A stretch of 64,000 nt of DNA from Daphnia carinata (lineage: Eukaryota > Arthropoda > Branchiopoda > Diplostraca > Daphniidae): assembly GCF_022539665.2 (NCBI RefSeq), contig NC_081340.1:4712001-4776000 (forward strand), in the 5' to 3' direction. Made by a program: the position numbers and the translations under genes. This document shows positions 1-8,297 of the stretch, piece by piece. The notes beneath the pieces were generated by a model. The model ran no database searches and was not told where the DNA came from. It saw nothing but the letters and a program-made list of their open reading frames with translations. How positions within the stretch are numbered: position 1 is the stretch's first letter; every line of letters starts with the position of its first letter.

Positions 1-600
1 TTCCTAGACAGAAGCGGCAAACGCATGGAACAACGGCGAAGTGTTCCAATTTACATAAGCAGGTTATAACATTGTACATTATATGTTTCACTTTCACTTG
101 TCATGTCAAGGGAAATCATTTCTTAGTTCTATTTAGCTTGACCTTTTATAAGCTTTCGTCGGATTTCGATTGGCTGTTCTTGTACATAAGGAGCTGCACT
201 CATAACAAAAATATGCAAACATTACCTTACTCTTGAGTAATCAAATAAGCGACAATTTCTAATTATTAACATTGTTTTGTTGTGCTGCCATGTGTGCTAA
301 TTGTACAGAAATGTCTATTACCAAAAAAAGATATTGAAACATGTAAACCCATTTTTGTCTACAGTTGTTCAGTTAAAATTATTGCAAGTATTTGTCACCG
401 TAAGGAAGAATACAGAATGTTTGGATACACAGCCAAACAGTTTAAAACTGTCGGTGCATTACACTTTTCTGACGAAAATTTTGCAAGAGGGTATTGCATA
501 ACTTAAAGAGCTAAATGATGTAAATTCAAGACTCCTCAATGCAGTGCAAAATGGGAAACCTTTGCTTAATGCACATCTGGATTTTTGAATGGATATGGGC
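1..600. other. Outer end of left arm, no recognised gene
   Basis: This stretch is A/T-rich and holds no frame longer than about 75 codons. A short readable stretch near 380-505 has no family I recognise and is shifted in the right-arm copy by a one-base run-length difference, which argues against coding. The mirror copy is 14430-15029. Confidence 0.6.
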
Positions 601-680
601 TACCTTACCCGTGGCGTTCGTAGCGGACGTTTGGAGAACCCTCCAAGGTCCTACCCTCAGCTGGAGGGTCGGGTCTGGAA
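600..680. other. GC-rich patch with two short hairpins
   Basis: TTGGAG (631-636) pairs with CTCCAA (641-646), and ACCCTC (653-658) pairs with GAGGGT (664-669). It directly precedes a foldback element and stands out from the A/T-rich surroundings. The mirror copy lies near 14350-14430. Function is unknown. Confidence 0.55.
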
Positions 681-697
681 GTCGGGCTTATTATTTT

Positions 698-1105
698 AGT
701 CGGGCTTAAAATTTTTTTCCGCAAAAACTGACACTCATCGGAATTGGTTGAATATCACAGGATTAATCGTTTTTGAAATACACAATTGATTCCTAGTTAG
801 TTCTCTACATACACTCACCGAATATTTCTACTGCATCACGCTAGCGCTGTACCGTACTGGCGCGCCAGCATTGCGTTAAATATTCGGTTTGTTTCAAAAA
901 CGATTAACTTAATAAAAGAAAATAGCAATTTTCCCGGAATCACCATTCAATTTTGAGTATATCGTGTGATATTCAACCAATTCCGATGAGTTTCAGTTTT
1001 TTCAGAAAATTTTTTTAAGCCCGACCGAGAAAAGTTGGGCTTATTTAGTCGGGCTTATTTAGTCGGACTTAAAAATTTTTTCGGTCAGTGTATGTAGAGA
1101 GTTAA
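698..1105. mobile_element. Nested foldback (MITE-like) element, left copy
   Basis: The segment 698-777 (starting GTCGGGCTTAAAA) pairs in reverse with 891-1024 (ending TTAAGCCCGAC), with extra bases in the right half. Inside lie a second inverted pair (CCGAATATTT near 818, AAATATTCGG near 878) and a perfect 12-bp palindrome CTGGCGCGCCAG (857-868). A third pairing joins the CTCTACATACACT word near 802 to its complement near 1083-1100. There is no coding capacity. It looks like overlapping or nested miniature inverted-repeat transposons; the family is unknown. Confidence 0.6.
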
Positions 1106-1145
1106 CTATAAATGTGACCGGTAGATGGCGATAGGAGTAAAACAG

Positions 1146-1248
1146 AAAAAAAGGCCAATATTTTTTATTTTTATTTTAGGTAAAATGGATGTATGGCAAT
1201 CCGTTTTATCCAAAATAAAAAGAAAAATCTTGGCCTTTTTTTTACTTT
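1146..1248. mobile_element. 100-bp A/T-rich hairpin, MITE-like, left copy
   Basis: AAAAAGGCCAATATTTTTTA on the left pairs with the TCTTGGCCTTTTT region on the right, and the pairing continues through TTTTATTTTAGG and CCAAAATAAAA to a loop of about 17 bases around 1190-1203. One arm mismatches the other at several positions. It may be a solitary hairpin MITE. Its poly-T end differs in length between the two palindrome arms (T8 against T10). Confidence 0.5.
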
Positions 1249-1506
1249 AAAATTGTTTAAAAACATTTTATTTGTGACGGATAAAGTTTCTCGTAATGAC
1301 CTTTGCGTCCACAAGAGGCGCCTTAAACCGTGACTCATCGGGTCTTTTTCAGGCATATTTCTAGATTGGCTTAACGCGTGCAGTACGCTGTCTGCACGCG
1401 CAAACATTTGTTTCGTTTTGATCTACATTTTTTCTGTCCAGGGTCACAAGGTAAGTGTTTTCTTGTATTCCTAGTGAGATTACTTTAATATGGTTTTGTT
1501 TAACAG

Positions 1507-3300
1507 TTCCGAGAAGGACATTTTGCCAGAGAGTGTCCACAAGCTGGTGGAGGCGGTGGCAGTGGTCCGTTGATGTCACAAAGTAAGATGAAAATATCGA
1601 AAAAGATGTGCGAAGTTAACTTCTTGGTGTTTTTATAGTATGGGGAAGGGGACATCTCTCGAAGGATTGTCTACAAGGGGGCGGTGGTGGAAGTCGTGCC
1701 TGCCATGAGGTAAAAAAAAAAAACAACAAAAAGCATTTTTAGTGTTCATTTTTAACGAAGAAGAGGGCCATGTAGCAAGGGATTTTCCACAAGGAGGAGG
1801 CATTGGTGGCAGCAAGTGTTACAGTGCAAACATCAGTTGTCTCTTCACAAAATATATTATGTTACAGTGTTCATTGTTTTACCCCAGTGTCATGAAGCTG
1901 GCCACACCTCGAAAGGCTGCCCTAATCTATTCAGTGAATTGACGGAAGATGGAAAGCCGCGTGAGCAATACATTCTGGAAGCTGTGATATACGATGAAAA
2001 GGAACTGAATAAGGGCATCATCTGTGGGGAACGCTTTAACAATTTTGTTAAAGTTGTCCTTCAGGTAAGCCATTTCTCGAAACTGTATTTTATGATTTAA
2101 AAATATCTATTGGGTTTGCTTTAGATTATAGGAAAAGATGTACCTCAATACTTAACACCATTCGAAGAAGCCGGCCTGTGTCAACTACTAAACCAACACC
2201 TGTTCAGAAAGCTTCAGTTGCAGGTATTCTTGCCAAAAGAGATTTAATTGCTTGTGCTGTCACGGGCTCCGGCAAAACGGTAATCCAATTAATTAACGCT
2301 GTGTAATTTTTAAACCTTGATGCCCTCGTACTGACTTGATTCAAATGGGTCGGTATGAACTGGGTAAATTGAAGTAAAAGTAATTTTGAGTGGGCACGCC
2401 AGTAATTGCGACTACCAAAAGGTCCAATTGCATCACTACTCAACAAACCCTTCGTGATATTCGTTGATTAAGTCATCTAAAATTTTACATTTTTTCATGC
2501 AGGCGTCGTACTTGGTACCGGTTTTGAACATATTGTTAGAACAAGGTGTTGCTGGTGCGTCTCATGCCATGGGGCAAAAGCCAGAAGTTGTAATTGTCGC
2601 ACCCACTCGTGAATTGGCCATTCAAATTCACCGCGAAGCGTGTAAATTCTCCTGCAGTTCAGTTTTAAAGTTTGTGATTATATATGGAGGAACTGTCACG
2701 AGCCATCAACGGTCAAATCTTCAAGCTGGGTGCAATATTCTTGTCGCGACCGCGGGGCGATTCAAGGATTTTCTCGACGGTGGAGTATTTGACTTCTCAG
2801 GGGTCAGGTTTTAAATTTTGGACGAAGCTGATCGAATTGTCAACCATCCAACGGTGAATCCGAAAGTATGTTCTCGATTGCTTTTGAGTATGAGATTCGA
2901 CTGATGTAATACTATTTGTTTCTCTGTAGGGAATCCGTCGTGTTGTATATTTTCGGCTACATTCCCAGATGAAGTAGAAGCGCTGGCTGCGACGTACATG
3001 GAAGACTACATCTTCGTCACAACAGGCATTGTCGATGGCACCAATCCGGATGTTGAACAGTGGTTTTTTCAGTGCTCGAAAAGAGATAAGAGAGCTAAAC
3101 TGATCGAAGTTTTACAAGATCTCGGTGATGCCAAGACTATCGTTTTTGTCGACAGCAAAAAGACGGCGGATTTCGTCGCTGCATTCTCGTGCAATGACAA
3201 CTTACAAGTAAGAATCAAAACTGTTGGAATTGGGCAAAGTGTCTTAACTTTAAATGTCTAGTCTACCAGCATCCATGGTGAGCGTCAACGAAAATCGTAA
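1507..3300 (+). pseudogene. vasa: vasa-like DEAD-box helicase relic, left copy
   Basis: Vasa is a germline ATP-dependent RNA helicase. This copy keeps introns and canonical splice sites; the exons I read are about 1507-1582, 1639-1711, a knuckle piece near 1760-1820, 1888-2064, 2125-2279, 2503-2865, 2930-3207 and 3262-3300. The first pieces encode zinc-knuckle remnants (REGHFAREC, RGHLSKDC, EEGHVARDF with its last Cys lost, CHEAGHTSKGC). Then come the Q-motif region (TPFEEAGL and TKPTPVQ), motif I (TGSGKT), PTRELA, the GG motif, TAGRFKDFL, motif II (DEAD) and SAT. Lesions: a frameshifting deletion near 2185 between the two halves of the Q region; TAA in place of a hydrophobic codon just before ILDEAD (near 2812); loss of about 12 residues after DEADR; a frameshift before SAT (near 2940); and a stop at 3298-3300, so helicase motifs IV-VI are absent. 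It cannot make a working helicase. Assignment to vasa rather than PL10/belle rests on the knuckles. Confidence 0.85.
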
Positions 3301-3451
3301 ATGTCTCTTCCGAAGCGTCTGTCAGAAAAATATACTAGCAATCAACTCACGAATCATGTAAGGTATGAAATATATATATGAATTAAGAGTTTTTATGCCT
3401 AATGGTGTTTTACTGTCTTATTATAGATGAACAATAAAAGCCGATGTCGAG

Positions 3452-4072
3452 GTGACGAAGAAAACAACACGTCGAGGTGCTGTCAAACGTGTCTCCGTTC
3501 CGGAGAAGGAAGCGCCGGAAGGCAAAAGGCGTCGTGGTGAAACGAAAGCCAATAAATACGTTGCTGGATTGGATGATGTAGAAATGTTAGACGAAGGCAA
3601 AGGACACGCTGCCGACATCCACGCCAATCACATGCCAGATGAACCGGAGGCGAACAATGGATCGCCAGTCACATCCGTCAAAAGTGGACGATCTACTCGC
3701 GCAAAGGGCGCACTCAAAGTTCATTTTGACGTGGCCGAAACGGCGCATTCGCCAGTCAGATCCACCAGTTCGGCGCGGACGACGGCTTCACCGGCCGAGA
3801 AGAAACTCTCTCTCCAGCTGGAACGCGACCCCGACATTGAGATTTTGGCCGCTACAGCCAAAGAAGAGGAAGAGAAAGCACCGGCCGCCAAACGTTCACG
3901 ACAAAAGAAGGGCCCGGCAGTATCTGCCGCAACAATGGCGGATGAACCTCCGGCCGTGCCGGCCACGAAACGGACACGTGATGGCAAGAAAACAACTAGC
4001 GAACCTGAGCTTGTTAAGGAGGATACCTCATCGCCACCACCTCGACGTACTCGACGTACTAGAAACATCTAA
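3452..4072 (+). CDS. Open exon for a basic, probably nuclear protein, left copy
   Basis: An open frame of about 206 codons ends at TAA (4070-4072). The product is rich in Lys, Arg, Glu, Ala, Ser and Pro, with clusters such as GKRRRGETK, AKRSRQKKG and a C-terminal RRTRRTRNI tail, plus an acidic EEEE patch. That composition suggests a disordered chromatin or nuclear-import tail. The frame opens at GTG with no ATG for the first 40 or so codons, and an in-frame TGA lies at 3428-3430. The good acceptor at 3426 (TTATAG) would enter a different frame. It is therefore probably the last exon of a spliced gene whose upstream part is lost or shifted. I recognise no family. It starts 150 bp after the vasa relic on the same strand and has a matching copy at 10956-11576 with an identical predicted product. 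Confidence 0.45.
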   Translation: MTKKTTRRGAVKRVSVPEKEAPEGKRRRGETKANKYVAGLDDVEMLDEGKGHAADIHANHMPDEPEANNGSPVTSVKSGRSTRAKGALKVHFDVAETAHSPVRSTSSARTTASPAEKKLSLQLERDPDIEILAATAKEEEEKAPAAKRSRQKKGPAVSAATMADEPPAVPATKRTRDGKKTTSEPELVKEDTSSPPPRRTRRTRNI

Positions 4073-6731
4073 CAGCAAGACCCATCAATGAATTACCTAT
4101 TTTGTTTTTCTTTTGTTTTACCCATAATTTTTTACCCATTGAATAATTTGTTCACATATCGGATTCTATTCTGCTTTTGGGTTCACTTCTGTACCTCTTT
4201 CCCCAAGTTGACCTCATTACGTGTTCCTATCCATGCGTTGAGGCTCACTTGATTATAATTTTTTGTTCTTTAAATTTTGTGTCCAATTTTCATTCTGAGC
4301 GACGCCCAAATAATTTTGAAGAAATACAGATTTTGGTACGGTTGGTTAAGTATTTCACAATTGGCACGGATTTGTGTGTGTGTGTGTTACTGATGTTGGT
4401 GGACCTACTGCGCGAGAGCCGCAACATGAATTTATCTTTCCCAGCAATACATAAGTTACCATTGTAAACCCGAAAGACAACCAGCCACCTCCTTGTTTTA
4501 ATTTGGTTTTTGCATAGTATCTTCCTGTGCGAGAGAAAGCTAAAAAGTTGTGTCTTAAATTTAATTCGCCGCCCATATTGAAATATGTGGCAACGTTGCT
4601 TGAGTTTTGTGAACCGCCACCAGTCGCCATTTGATAGTTCATTGTCGTGTGTGAAACATGTGGTGTGCATCTGACGGGCGAAATACTGGACACATCAGGT
4701 AGCAATGGTAAAGTAATACTTGAGTGAATGTTTCGCCAAGAAAACATTGTTAACCAAAGACATTGATTCTAATTCTAACAAAAACATTGTTCCACAAGAA
4801 ACTTTAATTTGAGAATACCTAATTATATTTGAAACTCCTTTTCAAATTACAAAATGAATGGCACATTATTAAGAAGAAACTAAGAAGTAATTCTTTTCAT
4901 GCTGAGTCATTGTTTGTTTCTAAATTTTAGGGAATATCACAAGTTGTGAACAAGACGTGGTGCCTTGGCCCTCGTTGTCTCATCTCCATGCCAGATGGCC
5001 ATTAAGAAGGATCATAAATGTGTGGCAATATCATTCTTCCATATTCCACTATTGTATTATTCTTTGCCATTATTTTCATCTCATACCATCAACGCAAGAA
5101 GAATTTATTTGCTTGCTATCATGGATGGTAACTCATGTCCTTAAAAGTAAGCACGACAGGCACATTGAGATAATGGTTATTGCTGCCTTCTTGCTTTTTA
5201 AAAAAGGCATCAAGCCAAACTGCTCAACCATGCAGTTAGGCTTTGTACTTTTTTAAAAATTAGAATTAATGAAATAAAACAAAGCTTGTCATTTCAATCA
5301 TTTCAGGATTGTGGAGACAAACATTGTGGTTCCAAAGGTTTCCTTTGTTAGGCAAGTCGTTTAATAATGCTTGGTGTTACAACTGTTTTAAATTATTTTT
5401 AATTAAAATTTTTTCATTCATGACATTTGCAGGTTTTGAGCAGTGAGAAACGATTGTTGCTGATGTAGAGTTTTGTAACGGTGGACCCCACAGTCTATGA
5501 CAGAAACAAGTAGGACAGAAAATTCCATCTTCATCACTAACAAAAGAAAAAAGGAGGTTTGAATTTTAAGGTTAGGTTACAAACAAAACAACAATAAAAC
5601 CATTTGCTGATACTACCTTTCATACATTGTTATCACAAATAGGAGCAGTACATATTGGCAGCCATGTAGCTTTGTAGTTGCTTCAAGAATTTTTTTCCTT
5701 GTCTGGTGATTGGTTGGTAATGTTGCCCATTCTATTGTTAATTTTTTCTCTAGGTTAATGCTATAAAACATTTATTTTAGGACTTTGAATACCTCCTATC
5801 CTTATAGCCATGGAACACTTGACATTGACTCCATTTACACTTGCAGAAACAAAAACGAACATATTTGCAACAAGTATTTTTTGTGACTATGAAACCAAAA
5901 ATTGTGAATTTTTTTAAGTACCTTTATTTAGAAGACATCTAGCGGAGGGATTGCTTGTTACTGAGTACTCTACTGAACTGTCAATTTGTTCGTTGTCAGG
6001 GGGCTATATCGAGTTTGGTTGCCATAATAATGGTTGCCTCGCGAATTGGAAATGCTTTACCGAATCCCAGGATATCGCCAAGTGTGCCATATTGTCATAA
6101 TCGTTTTCCTCCTTAGGATGGTTACCAATGTGCAGTTGAATTCTAAAAGGTAAAAGCACAAGTTCTTGGTGAAAACTTGTTGTGCAGCATACCACGTCAT
6201 TAATAGCTTGCTGAAAAGTTCTGATTACTTTCTGCTTTGTTTCCAGGTTTTGTTTGATATGCTATATTTAAAGAACTGATGTTGGCACCAGCTTGATGGG
6301 AAAAAGTCATTTCCAATGTGGTAGGAGATTTATCTAGAATTGCATTAACATTCTAATTTAACACGAGAAATTTTCTAGGGCACGGAAACTTGGATTTATT
6401 TGGTGATAGTCAGATGATTTTCCTGAAGTTGAAGTTTGAAATAACCTTTCAAAGCCTAAACTCATCTTTGTAGAAAGGGACTTGTAAGTAAACAAGAAAC
6501 ATTTTCTGCTTTTTTCTAACTATATCTAACATACATAATTTTCTGTTCAATAGTTAATGTTTTTTTTTGTTTTTTTTTAATAAAGGTGAGAAGTAACGCT
6601 GGCTCTGTAATTGTTCTTGGTTTGGGGCAAGACGTTGAATAAATTGTGATGATTGGATGGACAACATGGAATTCCTACACTTCATTCATATTCCCCAAAC
6701 GGTATTTAAAATTCAAAAATTGAAGTGCATA
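4073..6731. other. Left-arm DNA without a recognised gene
   Basis: The segment is A/T-rich. It includes a short TG microsatellite (about 4373-4386) and a 10-bp palindrome GCAACGTTGC near 4588. Several splice-like acceptors precede short blocks (near 4930, 5307 and 5433), which could be exons of a noncoding transcript or more gene fossils. Reading frames here reach 130 codons (4355-4747, minus) but their products match no family I know and have no domain signature. The mirror copy is 8298-10955. Confidence 0.55.
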
Positions 6732-7112
6732 TCTGGGCTCCCTTCCTTTCCGTAGCCCCGTTTCCCCTTGACTCGTAATAAGCCCGTAGGGGGTCATGCC
6801 CCTACTGTACGGTATATTTAAAAATAACATATACCGAGGTTTGGAGGGCTCTGGCCGGAAAGGGGACGTGGGGGTCCGCTTAGTCCGATGATGTGTTCAC
6901 GGAGGGCGAGGTGGCAACCCACAAATCCGAACTAAAGGTTAATCGCTCCAGTAAAAATGTTCCATATCTTCGGCTCTTCTTCCGGCTTCTCTTAGCCAAT
7001 CACCGGGTAATCTCCCCGGTGGGTCAACAAGGCAGTGTCTCCCCCTGCCTGGGTTGACGGCAACTTTTGAAAGGGCTATTGTGCCTTTTTAAAGTTGCAA
7101 AAATAATTCTAG
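6732..7112 (+). mobile_element. Chain of hairpins, Helitron-like, left copy
   Basis: Strong stems occur in series: GTAGGGG/CCCCTAC (6786-6805), CGGTATAT/ATATACCG (6810-6836), CACCGGG/CCCGGTG (7001-7021), GTCAAC+GGCAG/CTGCC+GTTGAC (7023-7058) and GCAACTTT+AAAGG/CCTTT+AAAGTTGC (7060-7098). The last hairpin is followed 10 bases later by CTAG and then T, which fits the known Helitron 3' rule (subterminal hairpin, CTRR end, insertion between A and T). A TC preceded by A at 6732 could be the 5' end. It has no coding capacity, so it would be a non-autonomous element. The alternative is a structured noncoding RNA gene. Confidence 0.4.
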
Positions 7113-7356
7113 TGTGCAGAGAATTGTCAATAAAAATTTTTTTATAAAATATTTTTTGAAAAATGTTTTCTTTCATTGCCTGTGTTCGCTGTTTTCACAC
7201 ATTATATTCATCAACTTTTTTTTTATTTATTATTATTATTTTTCTTTAACTTTATTTTTTATTTCTCAATTCACCTTTATTGTTATGTTATGTATCGTCA
7301 TTTATCATTTTTATTCTTTATCTCACATTTATTCTGCGTCAGTTATATACATCTAC

Positions 7357-7416
7357 TGAGGTTTGAACCCAAGGTAACATGTATCGCAGCTAAAGGCTCT
7401 ACCACAGAGCTATGGA
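7357..7416 (-). repeat. tRNA-like sequence (SINE head or tRNA pseudogene)
   Basis: Read on the minus strand it shows a good D-arm (AGCTC, TGTGGTA, GAGC) that serves as an A box, and a B box reading GGGTTCAAACC at its 3' end. The D-arm wording resembles tRNA-Cys, but the anticodon stem does not pair, so it is not a functional tRNA. It is probably an RNA polymerase III-type SINE head or a decayed tRNA copy. It faces away from the second tRNA-like sequence in the same spacer. Confidence 0.55.
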
Positions 7417-7519
7417 CATTATGATAATTGTAGAAAGATAAACATATAGTTGTGCAAGACTGCACAAACAGCCTAGACGACAACATAGTATATGTGATAA
7501 TCCAAAAAGTTAGATATAT

Positions 7520-7585
7520 CTCGTGGCTCAATGTTAGAGCATCGGCGTTGCACGCTGTATGTCTGGGGATCGGTTCCCATACGAG
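7520..7585 (+). repeat. tRNA-Ala(UGC)-like sequence
   Basis: It folds as a reduced cloverleaf: acceptor CTCGT (7520-7524) pairs with ACGAG (7581-7585), the D-arm is GCTC/GAGC, and the anticodon stem CGGC/GCTG encloses a 7-base loop GTTGCAC with anticodon TGC (Ala). The B-box region reads GGGGATCGGTTCCC. The length is about 66 nt and the acceptor is short, so I read it as a tRNA-Ala-derived SINE head or pseudogene rather than a working tRNA gene. It lies in the loop of the palindrome. Confidence 0.55.
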
Positions 7586-7916
7586 TAAAATAAAAGACAA
7601 AATTACTTCAGAAAATATCCAGGCAATACGCCTTGTGACTTGAATCTAAATTGAAAAATTCAAAGAATGTAATAAATATTAATTGAATACTTACAGATAA
7701 ACCATAAACCAATGGAAACGATGTATACCATCAAATGTGGCAAAAACAATAAAGGTGAATTGAGAAATAAAAAATAAAGTTAAAGAAAAATAATAATAAT
7801 AAATAAAAAAAAAGTTGATGAATATAATGTGTGAAAACAGCGAACACAGGCAATGAAAGAAAACATTTTTCAAAAAATATTTTATAAAAAAATTTTTATT
7901 GACAATTCTCTGCACA

Positions 7917-8297
7917 CTAGAATTATTTTTGCAACTTTAAAAAGGCACAATAGCCCTTTCAAAAGTTGCCGTCAACCCAGGCAGGGGGAGACACTGCCTT
8001 GTTGACCCACCGGGGAGATTACCCGGTGATTGGCTAAGAGAAGCCGGAAGAAGAGCCGAAGATATGGAACATTTTTACTGGAGCGATTAACCTTTAGTTC
8101 GGATTTGTGGGTTGCCACCTCGCCCTCCGTGAACACATCATCGGACTAAGCGGACCCCCACGTCCCCTTTCCGGCCAGAGCCCTCCAAACCTCGGTATAT
8201 GTTATTTTTAAATATACCGTACAGTAGGGGCATGACCCCCTACGGGCTTATTACGAGTCAAGGGGAAACGGGGCTACGGAAAGGAAGGGAGCCCAGA
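7917..8297 (-). mobile_element. Chain of hairpins, Helitron-like, right copy
   Basis: Reverse complement of 6732-7112, with all five stems intact. It ends only about 170 bp from the palindrome spacer, so the two copies would pair with each other at the base of the loop if the whole locus were transcribed. Confidence 0.4.

Larger units (their letters stand above)
1..7284 (+). repeat. Left arm of a 15-kb palindrome
   Basis: This 7.28-kb block reappears in reverse complement at 7745-15029. Position x pairs with about 15030 minus x throughout, and the sum drifts by only 1-2 bases, so there are no large insertions or deletions. I saw about ten differences, mostly run-length changes (T5 against T4 near 353, T8 against T10 near 1236, A12 against A13 near 1712, A4 against A5 near 1850, T5 against T4 near 5196) plus a few substitutions (for example near 1250, 1428, 4460 and 6666). 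The arm holds the vasa relic, a basic-protein exon, foldback elements and a hairpin chain. It starts at or before base 1, so its outer end is unknown. It could be a real inverted duplication or a foldback assembly artefact; scattered differences weakly favour two real copies. Confidence 0.95.
7285..7744. other. Unique spacer at the centre of the palindrome
   Basis: These 460 bp separate the two arms and have no copy in either. The first 70 bases are very A/T rich. Two tRNA-like sequences follow in opposite orientation (about 7357-7416 on minus, 7520-7585 on plus), separated by about 100 bp of A/T-rich DNA, and the last 150 bases are again A/T rich. No coding frame is convincing. A spacer of this size is compatible with stable propagation of a long inverted repeat, whereas a perfect palindrome with no spacer would extrude easily. 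Confidence 0.85.

Noticed and set aside
3721-4068. 115-codon minus-strand frame opposite the basic-protein exon (and its mirror at 10960-11307)
   Set aside because: It is the antisense shadow of a GC-rich repetitive frame; there is no domain and no splice or start context of its own.
4290-4747. 126- and 130-codon overlapping frames on the minus strand of the left arm (mirrored at 10281-10738)
   Set aside because: Two overlapping frames of similar length in noncoding-looking DNA, with no family resemblance; at least one substitution between arms changes the product without pattern.
6732-7112. Possible snRNA, SRP RNA or RNase P RNA
   Set aside because: I compared the hairpin chain with the hallmark words of these RNAs that I know and found no match; a transposon end or unknown RNA fits better.
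7520-7585. Functional tRNA-Ala gene
   Set aside because: Acceptor stem of five pairs, imperfect T-stem and short length; read as tRNA-derived.
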